Of a stretch of DNA of 64,000 bases, positions 28,458 to 37,323 are shown one piece after another. Within the stretch, counting starts at the first letter, position 1; each line of letters begins with the position of its first letter. The stretch lies in assembly GCF_000829515.1 (NCBI RefSeq), contig NZ_JXRR01000014.1:558001-622000 (forward strand). The letters run 5' to 3'. The DNA is from Jeotgalibacillus campisalis (GTDB lineage Bacteria; Bacillota; Bacilli; Bacillales; Jeotgalibacillaceae). The notes beneath the pieces are model-generated. The model was given only the letters and a program-made list of their open reading frames with translations, was not told the DNA's origin and did no database searches. Both the position numbers and the translations under genes were made by a program.

Positions 28458-29254
28458 TTATTTCCACCCGGGAGCGGGACTTGCAGCGATGAAAGAAGGC
28501 TCCCAGAATCGTCTGACTTCATCAGCACCTCTCCGACTAATACTCCGCTCGCTCCAAAGGCTGCTGCTTGCTGCGCTTCACGCTGCGATAATATGCCGCT
28601 TTCGCTAATAAAGTGAATTTCATTTAACGGCATTTTTTGAGCTAGTTTTCCACTGAGCTCAATATCTACCTCAAAAGTTTTTAAATTTCGATTATTTACT
28701 CCAATCAAGGTGGCTCCTGCCTTTAAGGCGCGCTCGAGTTCGTTTTCGTTATGCACTTCAACGAGAACTTCAAGCTCTAATTGAACAGCTGTTTTATATA
28801 AATGCAGAAGTGTTTGCTGATCGAGTGCTGCTGCGATCAGCAAAATGATCGAAGCACCCGCTTCTTTTGCTCTTCTAATCTGTATCTCATCAATGATAAA
28901 ATCCTTGCACAAAACAGGGATCGAGACAGATTCAGCTACATTCGTAAGATCTTCCATCGAACCCTTGAAGAATTCCTCATCGGTTAACACAGAGATCGCC
29001 GAAGCACCATGAGATTCATAAAGCTTTGCCTGCTTTACAGGATCAATCGAACCATTAATCAGACCTTTTGATGGCGATGCCCGCTTAATCTCCGCGATAA
29101 CACCTAAATGCGTGCGCTGGTTTAGTGCATCCTCTAGTCTTATAACTGAAGAATTTTTCAGTCTTTTTTTCAGCAATAAATCAGGAGCACTTTTAATACG
29201 TTCTATTTCTTTTGCTTTAGATTGTAAAATGGTGTCTAAGATCGACTCACTCAT
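28454..29254 (-). CDS. trpC: indole-3-glycerol phosphate synthase
   Basis: 266 residues. VIAEIKRASPSKG contains the catalytic Lys, VLCKDFIIDEIQI and GVNNRNLKTFEVD follow, and SESGI binds phosphate. RBS AAAGGAG; overlaps trpD by 4 nt. trpC and trpF are separate genes, as in B. subtilis. Confidence 0.97.
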   Translation of the reverse strand: MSESILDTILQSKAKEIERIKSAPDLLLKKRLKNSSVIRLEDALNQRTHLGVIAEIKRASPSKGLINGSIDPVKQAKLYESHGASAISVLTDEEFFKGSMEDLTNVAESVSIPVLCKDFIIDEIQIRRAKEAGASIILLIAAALDQQTLLHLYKTAVQLELEVLVEVHNENELERALKAGATLIGVNNRNLKTFEVDIELSGKLAQKMPLNEIHFISESGILSQREAQQAAAFGASGVLVGEVLMKSDDSGSLLSSLQVPLPGGNK

Positions 29255-30273
29255 TGTGCCAGCTCCTTTTGATTGCTGTAATGGACTAAATCATTTAATC
29301 GGTTTAACGCAGATTGCGAGTCAATGCTCTCCTTTGCAGCTTCAATTCCTTCTGCAATAGACGAAGCAGAGCCGTGGGCAAACAGGGCAATTCCTGCATT
29401 CAGCAAAACGGTATCCCGGTATACAGAGGCTTCACCTGACAAGACTGATTTTAAAATCCTGGCGTTATCAAGAGGTCCTCCGCCCCGAATTTTTTCATTT
29501 GAAACAGCTGTAAGTCCCACATCTTCAGGCTTTAAAATCACGCTGTGTATTTGTCCATCTTCAACGACTGCCAAATGATTTTCTCCTTCAAGTGAGGCTT
29601 CATCCATATGACCAGCCCCGCTGATTACAACGCCTTTTCTTCGGCCAAGACGAACCAGTGCTTCTGCCATTGTGTGAAGCATATCACGACGATATATGCC
29701 CACAAGCTGTGTATCAAGCTCTACTGGATTTGTTAATGGTCCGATTAAATTAAAAATCGTCGGGACGCCTAGTTCTTTTCTTGCCGCCATTACCTTACGA
29801 ATCCCCGGATGAACATGGGGAGCAAATAAAAAGGCGATGTTATTTTTCTTCAATAAATTACTTACCTCTTCAGCTGTGAAGTCAAGTCTTACACCGAGAT
29901 GCTCTAGTACATCGGCACTTCCCGTTTTACTCGATATGCTTCTATTTCCATGCTTCGCAATTGGCACATTTGCTCCTGCGATGACAAATGCTGAGCAGGT
30001 AGAAATGTTAAAACTCTGCGAACCATCCCCGCCGGTGCCGCAATTATCCATTACATTTTGGAGAGGTGAATTTATTTGCATAGCATGCTTTCTGACTACT
30101 TTAACCAAGCCGACAATTTCGTCTGCCGTTTCTCCCTTTTCCTTCAGTGCGATCAAGAACGTTTTAATCGTCTCATTGTTTGTTCTTTCATCAAACATTG
30201 CTTCACTTGCTGCCATCATTTCTTGTTCCGTTAAATGAAGTCCTTGTTGTACTTTTATTAGTTCCTTTTTCAT
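29251..30273 (-). CDS. trpD: anthranilate phosphoribosyltransferase
   Basis: 340 residues. The PRPP loop DNCGTGGDGSQSFNIST and KHGNRSISSKTGSADVLE are conserved; NLIGPLTNP follows. A 45-nt gap separates it from trpG with no terminator in it. Confidence 0.97.
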   Translation of the reverse strand: MKKELIKVQQGLHLTEQEMMAASEAMFDERTNNETIKTFLIALKEKGETADEIVGLVKVVRKHAMQINSPLQNVMDNCGTGGDGSQSFNISTCSAFVIAGANVPIAKHGNRSISSKTGSADVLEHLGVRLDFTAEEVSNLLKKNNIAFLFAPHVHPGIRKVMAARKELGVPTIFNLIGPLTNPVELDTQLVGIYRRDMLHTMAEALVRLGRRKGVVISGAGHMDEASLEGENHLAVVEDGQIHSVILKPEDVGLTAVSNEKIRGGGPLDNARILKSVLSGEASVYRDTVLLNAGIALFAHGSASSIAEGIEAAKESIDSQSALNRLNDLVHYSNQKELAQ

Positions 30274-30318
30274 TTCGCTCCACTCTCCTGTCTCTTCTCA
30301 TCTATTCTCTCTTCTCTT

Positions 30319-30888
30319 TTACTCAACTAATGAATGAACCGCCTGCTTCACTAACTCTATACCATCAGCCGTTCCGATTGATTCCGGGTGAAACTGAAGA
30401 CCGAGTATCGGATAATCACGGTGTTTCATTGCCATAATGACGTTATCGTCTGTTGAAGTTGCAATTTCTTCGAGCTCATCAGGCAGTGTTGACCGTTTTA
30501 CAATGAGTGAGTGATAGCGCATCACTTCAATCGGTTCACTTTTCCCAAACAGCTCCGGCGCCTGGTGTTCAATCAGTGAGACTTTTCCATGCATAACATT
30601 GGATGTTTTCTCAACGGTTGCTCCAAATGCAGTTCCAATTGCCTGGTGACCGAGACATACACCTAAGATTGGAATGGAAGACCCAATCTTCTGAATCATC
30701 TCGATGCAGATTCCTGCCTGATCCGGATGTCCGGGTCCTGGTGAAATCACAATCAATGACGGACCCAGCTTCTCAATTTCATCTAAAGAAATCTGGTCAT
30801 TTCTCACAACGTTTACCTGATCGACTTCACCAAGATATTGATACAAATTATACGTAAAAGAGTCGTAATTATCGATCAGCAAAATCAT
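30319..30888 (-). CDS. trpG: anthranilate synthase glutamine amidotransferase subunit
   Basis: 189 residues, class I amidotransferase. Nucleophile Cys78 in GVCLGHQAIG; His and Glu in FHPESIGT. It supplies ammonia to TrpE. B. subtilis has no trpG in its trp operon and uses the folate-operon pabA; here it sits between trpE and trpD, overlapping trpE by 4 nt. Whether it also serves PabB depends on whether a second pabA exists outside the window. Confidence 0.94.
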   Translation of the reverse strand: MILLIDNYDSFTYNLYQYLGEVDQVNVVRNDQISLDEIEKLGPSLIVISPGPGHPDQAGICIEMIQKIGSSIPILGVCLGHQAIGTAFGATVEKTSNVMHGKVSLIEHQAPELFGKSEPIEVMRYHSLIVKRSTLPDELEEIATSTDDNVIMAMKHRDYPILGLQFHPESIGTADGIELVKQAVHSLVE

Positions 30889-32291
30889 GATTTCACCTCC
30901 AAAAGAGAACGGGCTTTGTTCAGCGTTTCTTCAAATTCCATTTCCGGAACGGAGTCATACACAACCCCTGCCCCAGCTTGAACGTACGCCACTTGTTCTT
31001 TTATTACCATCGTCCGGATTGCCAGCGCAAAATCAAGATTGCCATCAAATCCGACGTAGCCGACAGCTCCCGCGTAAACTCCTCGTTTTGCAGGTTCAAA
31101 CTCATTGATCAGCTGCATCGCTCTGATTTTCGGGGCCCCTGAGACCGTTCCGGCAGGTAAAGTGGAAACGAGTGCTTCAAGTCCGGTCATTTTATCGTTC
31201 AATTCCCCTTTTACTTCAGACACAATATGCATCACATGCTGATATTTTTCGATTGCCATGTATTTGGTCAGGCGTATGGATCCGATTTTGCATACCTTTC
31301 CGAGATCATTCCGCCCAAGGTCAACCAGCATACGATGCTCAGCGAGTTCTTTTTCATCATTCAGCAATTCTTCTTCTAAAAGCTGATCTTCCCTGCTTGA
31401 TTTTCCTCTTTTGCGCGTTCCTGCTATCGGGTTTGTTGTAACTGCACTTCCTGAAACTTTAATTAAGCTCTCAGGTGAAGCGCCGAGCACCGTATAGTCG
31501 TCAAATTCAATAAAAAACATGTACGGAGACGGGTTATCCTGTCTTAGCTTCCGGTAAAATGAAAAGGCTGAGCCCGTAAAAGTTGCACTTAACCGCTGAG
31601 AAAGCACGAGCTGAAAGATATCGCCTTCTTTAATATGCTCTTTGGCTTTCGCAACAGCATCCAAGTAGGCCTGTTTCTCAATGTTCGATTTATAGGTCAA
31701 AATCGATAATGGATCTAATGAGGCCTGAACGTTTTGATAGTCTGTCAGCTGGGATTCGATCGCTTCAAGTTTGGCATCAAGCTGATCTTCCGTAAAATGA
31801 TTCTGAGGATTTAATACCGTAATGGTCACCTCGTAGCGCTTATGATCATACATAATCATGGTGTCATAAAGCATTAAATGAATATCCGGCATTTGCAGCT
31901 CATCATGCGGCACGCTTCCGATGTCCTCATACATTCTGATTGCATCATAGCCAATATAACCGATCGCGCCTCCCGCAAATGGGTGATCCTCTGGGGGAGT
32001 GATCTGCTGTTCTTTTAAATAGTGCTCAATTATATGAAGGGGTTTCCCTGTTACCGTCCGTTTATCACCTTTTAAATAATCATGTATTACCGCTGTATTT
32101 TCTCTTCCAATGATTTCAGCATACGGATTAACTGCAATAAAAGAGTATCTTCCAGACTCTTCGTGCTTTAACGAACTTTCCAATAGGCATTTCTTTTCTC
32201 CTCTTATACTCTGAAAAATCGTAATGGGCGTTAAGGAATCTCCATTTACTACTTTTCGTCTCACTCTGCTCGTCTCTTCTTTTCTCACCAT
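30885..32291 (-). CDS. trpE: anthranilate synthase component I
   Basis: 468 residues. The N-terminal domain holds the tryptophan-feedback motif LLESS near residue 36, and the C-terminal chorismate-binding domain has PIAGTRKRG, VDLGRNDLGKVC, and AGAGVVYDSVPEMEFEE. First gene of the operon, behind two T-boxes. I choose ATG 32291 with GAGGTGG upstream over the GTG at 32297, which is inside the RBS. Confidence 0.97.
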   Translation of the reverse strand: MVRKEETSRVRRKVVNGDSLTPITIFQSIRGEKKCLLESSLKHEESGRYSFIAVNPYAEIIGRENTAVIHDYLKGDKRTVTGKPLHIIEHYLKEQQITPPEDHPFAGGAIGYIGYDAIRMYEDIGSVPHDELQMPDIHLMLYDTMIMYDHKRYEVTITVLNPQNHFTEDQLDAKLEAIESQLTDYQNVQASLDPLSILTYKSNIEKQAYLDAVAKAKEHIKEGDIFQLVLSQRLSATFTGSAFSFYRKLRQDNPSPYMFFIEFDDYTVLGASPESLIKVSGSAVTTNPIAGTRKRGKSSREDQLLEEELLNDEKELAEHRMLVDLGRNDLGKVCKIGSIRLTKYMAIEKYQHVMHIVSEVKGELNDKMTGLEALVSTLPAGTVSGAPKIRAMQLINEFEPAKRGVYAGAVGYVGFDGNLDFALAIRTMVIKEQVAYVQAGAGVVYDSVPEMEFEETLNKARSLLEVKS

Positions 32292-32314
32292 TTCCACCTC
32301 TTATTTTGTAATGA

Positions 32315-32545
32315 AATAAAAAACTCCGTGCAGAAAAATCTGCACGGAGGACGGGATTTACCCGCGGTACCACCTCACGTTAGAGCAAAATATGCTCTCA
32401 CTTAAGTATCCGGTAACGTGGATGAACCGTCTGTTTCTACTTTTTTCAAAACAGCTCTCATGGACCCATTCACACAATCTGCTCTCCTGCTTTCACCTGC
32501 CGCAGGCTCTCTAAGTCAGCAAAATCGTGCTACTTTTTCCAATCA
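32315..32545 (-). promoter_or_regulatory. T-box leader 2 (tRNA-Trp), proximal to trpE
   Basis: Minus strand. Specifier region GAATGGG with UGG at 32466-32468, T-box sequence GAGGTGGTACCGCGGG at 32361-32376, and terminator CTCCGTGCAG / CTGCACGGAG (32324-32349) with T-run. The trpE start lies about 30 nt downstream. Uncharged tRNA-Trp should stabilise the antiterminator. The 5' boundary is approximate. Confidence 0.9.
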
Positions 32546-32567
32546 TTGAAGTTTAAGTATTTAAATA

Positions 32568-32849
32568 TAAAAAACGGGCCCACCTGTCCTATAAAAAGGA
32601 CGGGAAGACCCGTGATACCACCTTTGTTGATTTCGAAAGAAACCCACTCATTGCAGGAAGCATTTGTTTCGCTCTCCTGCCACTGTTATCGGTTGTGAAC
32701 CGTCTGTGCCTACTTCCAACTGGTTTCAGCAAGATGCTCCAAAGTCCATTCCCATAAATTCTTTTACTGGTTTTCACCATCCACCAGCTCTCTTAAAAAA
32801 AGAGGATTATGGTACTTCTCTTCTTCATCGCGTTAAACTATTTTAATTG
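32568..32849 (-). promoter_or_regulatory. T-box leader 1 (tRNA-Trp), distal
   Basis: Minus strand. Stem I region with GAGCTGGTGG, specifier GAATGGAC with UGG at 32746-32748, T-box AAGGTGGTATCACGGG at 32609-32624, and terminator stem ACGGG...CCCGT with TTTTTT at 32568-32574. Together with leader 2 it makes two serial attenuators before trpE. Confidence 0.9.
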
Positions 32850-32855
32850 TTTATT

Positions 32856-32884
32856 ATATTAGTACGAACCAAATTAAATGTCAA
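32856..32884 (-). promoter_or_regulatory. trp operon promoter
   Basis: TTGACA (32879-32884), 17-nt spacer, TAATAT (32856-32861) on the minus strand. The transcript would start near 32849, at the 5' edge of T-box 1. Confidence 0.75.
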
Positions 32885-32895
32885 CTATCAACCTT

Positions 32896-33618
32896 TTATT
32901 TTTCAATCGACGTTTTTTTCTTTTTCAAAAGCGCTTTTCCAATTAAATAAGTCAAAAAGAAAAACACCAAAGCCACAACTTCAAGCTGCAGAATATACAG
33001 CCACCCTTCACCGAACATGGAAAGCGCCGTATCTGAAACCGGTGGTCCAGCAAGGAAGAAATAATTAGCGCCGAGCACGCTGTTCACAATGCCAATCGGA
33101 ATCGCGACCGCATTTAAAGCGGCAAATGCAATAAATATAGAGCGTATGGGCAGTACCGTATGGTCTCTATATAGAAGGTAAACCGCGGTTATGGGAATCG
33201 CAATATGCTGAAGGAAAAATTTCCAATAAAAATAATGTGGAAACCCATAAGTTAAATCCGGCGTCAATAAGGCGAATACGGGCGGGAAAAAGGCGACATA
33301 AAAGAAAAAATAAAAGATGTATGTACTTCTCCTGTATAACAAATACATGCCAAAGAATGTACTGAAGGAACATAACTGAATCGGGATAAAATATCTCGCA
33401 TCCCAGATCCCAACAGAAAGCGACCAAACTTGGTAGGTCAGTTCCGATAACAGCAAGATCGCTGTTAAAGATAGAACAATCATCCTGTGATTTTTCTGTG
33501 AAAGATTTTTACTAAACAGCCAAACAGATACGAAAAAAACCAATCCAAATAAAAGCAGCATGGCAAGATGACTGAAAGAGAAAAGAGTAAAAGAATTAAA
33601 ATCTGTTGGTGAAAACAT
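32896..33618 (-). CDS. ywaF: TIGR02206/YwaF-family membrane protein
   Basis: 240 residues with about seven hydrophobic helices and the family features IQLCSFSTFFG (about 80-90) and NYFFLAGPP (about 186-194). Function unknown. RBS GGGAGGGG before ATG 33618. A 37-nt gap to dapF without a terminator suggests shared transcription. Its stop lies only 12 nt upstream of the trp promoter. Confidence 0.82.
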   Translation of the reverse strand: MFSPTDFNSFTLFSFSHLAMLLLFGLVFFVSVWLFSKNLSQKNHRMIVLSLTAILLLSELTYQVWSLSVGIWDARYFIPIQLCSFSTFFGMYLLYRRSTYIFYFFFYVAFFPPVFALLTPDLTYGFPHYFYWKFFLQHIAIPITAVYLLYRDHTVLPIRSIFIAFAALNAVAIPIGIVNSVLGANYFFLAGPPVSDTALSMFGEGWLYILQLEVVALVFFFLTYLIGKALLKKKKTSIEK

Positions 33619-33655
33619 GTTACCCCTCCCTCTTTTTTGTCACTCTTTAATCATT

Positions 33656-34648
33656 TTACTTTCTAAGACCAGGTATATGCCCCCATATAAATTCTTTTGA
33701 AGCTTCTGCCATTCTTTGATAAATGATTTCTTCGCCTGTGCTTTTAACGTGTTTAACAGAAGGAATTAATTCGTTGTCATTGAACTCCAGCGTATATTCA
33801 TCTGTAAAAGTGGCATTTCCTATTAAATCAATATGATGGAATTGATCCTCTTTTTTATGAATCACACATTTAACGCGGCCTCCGTCATTATACACATCAA
33901 TCGGAATGCCCGTTTCTCCGTTAGTAAGCATAGCCTGGATCAAGCTTGAAGAAGACATCGCTGTTCCGCATGCGCTTGTAAACCCAACGCCTCTTTCGAA
34001 GGTGCGGACAAAAATTTGATTTTGATCAAGCGGTACAACAAAGCTTACATTGACCCCATCTGTAAACCACTGATTAGGAGCATTTAATGATTGGGCTAAC
34101 TCTTGCTGCAGTCCGCTGATTAATTCCTTCTCAGTGACCTGCGTGATCAAATGAGGATTCGGAACGGCTAAAGCGGAGAAACGCAGCGTGTCGTGCCACT
34201 CGGGTACGATTTGATTAAATAGCGTTTCCTGATTTAGCTGCAGCGGAAGTGACGCAAGATCAAACAAAATAGGAGAGATCTCAACGGCATAGGTAGGGAT
34301 ATCCTCATAAAGAGATTCAACCTTTTCAACAGCCAGTACTGCCTTCATTGTCTCAACAGAAAATTTTTGCACCCCGTCCCGTTCTGCTATATAGCGTGCG
34401 GCGCAGCGCAAGCCATTGCCGCACATGGAGGCCTCCGAGCCATCGGAGTTAAACACACGCATTTTTGCTTGTGCTGACCCGCTTTCGGTTATGTAAAGAA
34501 TGCCGTCTGCTCCAATAGCTTTTTGTCGATCACATAAATAAAGCGCTAGCTGAGCCCGCTGCTCATCATTTACTATCAAGCCCTTTTGTTCATCTATAAT
34601 GATAAAATCGTTTTTTGATCCATGACTTTTAATAACTGAAATGTTCAT
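33656..34648 (-). CDS. dapF: diaminopimelate epimerase, long form
   Basis: 330 residues; Bacillus DapF is usually about 285. The two catalytic cysteines are in MCGNGLRC and SACGTAMSSSS, and NSDGSEASMCGNG plus ERGVGFTSACGT match DapF. The ACGTAMS form and the extra length resemble lactobacillus-type enzymes. It converts LL- to meso-diaminopimelate for lysine and peptidoglycan. ATG 34648 has AGAGGAAA 5 nt upstream; the frame's upstream extension has no RBS. Confidence 0.88.
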   Translation of the reverse strand: MNISVIKSHGSKNDFIIIDEQKGLIVNDEQRAQLALYLCDRQKAIGADGILYITESGSAQAKMRVFNSDGSEASMCGNGLRCAARYIAERDGVQKFSVETMKAVLAVEKVESLYEDIPTYAVEISPILFDLASLPLQLNQETLFNQIVPEWHDTLRFSALAVPNPHLITQVTEKELISGLQQELAQSLNAPNQWFTDGVNVSFVVPLDQNQIFVRTFERGVGFTSACGTAMSSSSLIQAMLTNGETGIPIDVYNDGGRVKCVIHKKEDQFHHIDLIGNATFTDEYTLEFNDNELIPSVKHVKSTGEEIIYQRMAEASKEFIWGHIPGLRK

Positions 34649-34758
34649 CTTATTTCCTCTCGCTTTCATCGTTTGATTTAAGGTTGCCATATTCTCATTT
34701 TTTTCGCAAGATTGATATAATGATAGGATAAAAGCCGTTGACAGATTGAGGTGACAAC

Positions 34759-35034
34759 ATGTTTGAAGAATTTAAATTTTCATTTGATATTCATAAGGTA
34801 GAGAAACTAGAGAATGACCGTTACTTAATATACGTGCAAACGAGGATTTTGGATCATGAAAAGATAGATTATTTTGAAGGTGTAATCCGCGTAGAATTAA
34901 ATGCAATTGGTATTTACCCAAAGCCGGGAGATATTGCAAAAGCGGTCAGCCCAAAAAATCTTCGCGGAAAATTAGGATCAGAATTAAAGCGGTATATTAA
35001 GCCCCAAAAAAGGTTTTTATATGAATTGGCTTAA
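34759..35034 (+). CDS. small protein of unknown function
   Basis: 91 residues, soluble, mixed charge, with beta-strand-like N-terminus (FKFSFDIHKVEKLENDRYLIYVQTRIL) and a basic C-terminus (KRYIKPQKRFLYEL). RBS GAGGTG 6 nt before ATG 34759. It is divergent from dapF. I do not recognise the family. It ends well before the strong hairpin at 35083. Confidence 0.7.
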   Translation: MFEEFKFSFDIHKVEKLENDRYLIYVQTRILDHEKIDYFEGVIRVELNAIGIYPKPGDIAKAVSPKNLRGKLGSELKRYIKPQKRFLYELA

Positions 35035-35082
35035 AAAAACTGCAATAGTGCGAAAACTGCCTTTCCCTTCGTCAGATGCACA

Positions 35083-35126
35083 AAAACCGCCTGCATATCC
35101 ATAGAAATGGATGTGCAGGCGGTTTT
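35083..35126. terminator. bidirectional terminator
   Basis: AAAACCGCCTGCA(TATCCAT) / (ATGGATG)TGCAGGCGGTTTT, about 19 pairs with an AGAA loop, between convergent genes. Confidence 0.92.
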
Positions 35127-35155
35127 AATTTAATAACTTCATAGTGCACTATTTT

Positions 35156-36445
35156 TTACAACGGAAGGTAATGCAAAACAAAGTAGAGCAAAAATAAAGA
35201 AGCAATAATGTAAAGGGGAATGGATACTTCCTTCGCTCTCCCCATAATAAATTTCATGAATGGATATAAAATGAAGCCAATCGCGATTCCGTCAGCAATA
35301 CTAAACGTAAATGGAATCATGACAATCAGCATAATTGCAGGAATAGACTCAGTAAAGTCCTCCATATTCATATGACGCATATGCTGAATCATTAAAATGC
35401 CAATGATCATTAAGATCGGTGCAACAGCATGATCCGGTATATACCCCATGTACGGAATGAACAAGGTTGAGGCAAGAAATAACAAACCGATCGTTAATGA
35501 TGTCAGGCCGGTTCTGCCTCCAGCTGCCATGGCAGCGGTGGACTCTACAGTGGAAACGGTCGGGCTAGTGCCTAAAAAACCTGAACTAAAAGCAGATAAA
35601 GCATTTGCCTTCAAAGCAGGGCTATAGGTCTCAGGTCTTTTAATAAAGCTGGCGTGGCCGTGTATCAAGCCAATGTTTTCAAAAACCAGTACCATAGTCA
35701 GTGAAAAAATACCGACCCAAAAAGGAATTTCAAGCCATCTTTCAAACGATAATTCAAACCAAATCAGGGAATCCCATGATAGAACGGACTCACTTGCATT
35801 CGATGGCTGGATGCCAAGCAAAAATGAGAGCGCTGTTCCAAATAAAATGGTCCATAAAAAATGACCTGGAACATTTTTTACAAAAAGAATGAATGCCACA
35901 AGCAGCGTCAGAATAGTCGCAAGCGCTGCAGGCTCAGCAAAGTCCCCGATTGCAATTAATGAATTTTCGCCCTGAACCACAAGACCGCCTTTTTCGAGGC
36001 CAATCAGCAGAAGAAAAAAGCCTAATCCTACCGTTATGGCATCTTTTAACGATTGAGGAATCGCGGCATTTAAAATACCCGACAGCCTTGTAAAAGCCAC
36101 AATAATAAATAGAACTCCTGACATTGCCACAATGCCGAGTGCTTCCTGCCATGTAAAGCCCATCGCCTGAACAAGCGTGTACGTGAACATTGCATTGATT
36201 CCCATACCTGGAACAAGAATAATCGGAGCATTTCCGATAAAGGCCATTAAAAAACACCCTAAAGCACACGTCATAATCGTTGCAATGACAGCTCCCTCAA
36301 ACGGCATCCCCGATTGAGATAAAATTAATGCATTGACCGCGATAATGTACACGATCGTAAAAAATCCTACTACCCCAGCCATCACTTCCTGTTTAAAAGA
36401 AGTCTGATGAGTGGTTAAACCAAAAAAATCTCCTATCACTTTCAT
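35156..36445 (-). CDS. NCS2-family (AzgA-like) purine permease
   Basis: 429 residues, about 12 membrane helices. FLMAFIGNAPIILVPGMGINAMFTYTL (about 65-91) and SSGFLGTSPTVSTVESTAAMAAGGRTG (about 289-315) are the AzgA-family substrate and Na+/H+ signature regions. It would import hypoxanthine/guanine or adenine, like PbuG/PbuO. I see no purine riboswitch in its leader. A sigma-A-like promoter lies 73 nt upstream. Confidence 0.92.
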   Translation of the reverse strand: MKVIGDFFGLTTHQTSFKQEVMAGVVGFFTIVYIIAVNALILSQSGMPFEGAVIATIMTCALGCFLMAFIGNAPIILVPGMGINAMFTYTLVQAMGFTWQEALGIVAMSGVLFIIVAFTRLSGILNAAIPQSLKDAITVGLGFFLLLIGLEKGGLVVQGENSLIAIGDFAEPAALATILTLLVAFILFVKNVPGHFLWTILFGTALSFLLGIQPSNASESVLSWDSLIWFELSFERWLEIPFWVGIFSLTMVLVFENIGLIHGHASFIKRPETYSPALKANALSAFSSGFLGTSPTVSTVESTAAMAAGGRTGLTSLTIGLLFLASTLFIPYMGYIPDHAVAPILMIIGILMIQHMRHMNMEDFTESIPAIMLIVMIPFTFSIADGIAIGFILYPFMKFIMGRAKEVSIPLYIIASLFLLYFVLHYLPL

Positions 36446-36517
36446 ATAATTGCCTGCCTTTGCAAGCGCCCTCTCCCTACCCGCTCAACCTCATTACAAG
36501 GCCAGCCACAAACTGTT

Positions 36518-36546
36518 ATTATACTGTCATTAAATGAAATTGTCAT
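36518..36546 (-). promoter_or_regulatory. promoter of the purine permease
   Basis: ATGACA (36541-36546), 17-nt spacer, TATAAT (36518-36523) on the minus strand. Confidence 0.65.
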
Positions 36547-36585
36547 TATTTTTTTAAGCTGATACAAAATAAAGAGCCTGAACAA

Positions 36586-36740
36586 AAAATTGTCTCAGCC
36601 TCTTTGACCGGTTCGCTGCGCTTCAGGCGGACGCTTTCCGCAGGGACGGCGCAGAGCCTTTTCAGGGCCTTGCCCTGCAAAGTCTCTGCTTGCCGTCATA
36701 TCCTGCAGGAGTCGCCACCTTCCGCTCCGCTCACCTCATA
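36586..36740. repeat. dispersed GC-rich imperfect palindromic repeat
   Basis: About 150 nt, far more GC-rich than its flanks. It contains GGCGGACGCTTTCCGCAGG at the left and CCTGCAGGAGTCGCCACCTTCCGCTCCGC at the right, the signature of a non-coding repeat scattered through many Bacillaceae genomes. The ends are complementary, giving a long stem. It holds no reading frame. It sits between the purine permease promoter and the end of ribH. Confidence 0.8.
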
Positions 36741-36841
36741 CTGTTAATAGATAATGCTCATTTTTACCTTTTTTCAGGTATGGGAATTGACCTCTTTTTA
36801 GTATAAAACTAAATGATTGACCAAATGATCACCTAAAAGAA

Positions 36842-37312
36842 TTAAACGTCCATGCTCTTGAAGAGGCTTGCCATTTCAATCGCTGCTGTTGCCGCTTCCC
36901 AGCCTTTATTTCCTGCTTTTGTTCCTGCACGCTCAATTGCCTGTTCGATTGTATCCGTTGTAAGTACGCCAAAAATAACCGGCATTCCTTCATTAAGGGC
37001 AATATTCGCCACCCCTTTTGCTACTTCCCCGCTGACGTATTCAAAATGAGGGGTTGCGCCACGAATGACTGTGCCAAGCGTGATGACAGCATCATATTTT
37101 CCTGACTTCGCTAATTTTTGAGCAGCAACCGGAATTTCAAAAACACCCGGAACCCAAGCAACTGAAACGTCTTCTTCTTTTACACCGTGGCGGCGAAGCG
37201 CATCTTCTGCTCCTCCGAGTAATTTGCTTGTAATAAACTCATTGAAACGTCCCACTACGATTGCAACCTTAAGATCTGTTCCGATTAAATGTCCTTCATA
37301 TATATTTTTCAT
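36842..37312 (-). CDS. ribH: 6,7-dimethyl-8-ribityllumazine synthase
   Basis: 156 residues. [46 protein letters not shown] and the catalytic His in that loop mark lumazine synthase. It condenses the pyrimidine with butanone phosphate. Last gene of the operon, 11 nt after ribBA. I see no clear terminator; the repeat at 36586-36740 lies downstream. Confidence 0.97.
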   Translation of the reverse strand: MKNIYEGHLIGTDLKVAIVVGRFNEFITSKLLGGAEDALRRHGVKEEDVSVAWVPGVFEIPVAAQKLAKSGKYDAVITLGTVIRGATPHFEYVSGEVAKGVANIALNEGMPVIFGVLTTDTIEQAIERAGTKAGNKGWEAATAAIEMASLFKSMDV

Positions 37313-37323
37313 TTTAATTCCTC

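Noticed and set aside
36446-36560. Purine riboswitch ahead of the NCS2 permease
   Set aside because: The conserved aptamer segments (TATA...ATGG...GTTTCTACC...CCG) are not present on the minus strand.
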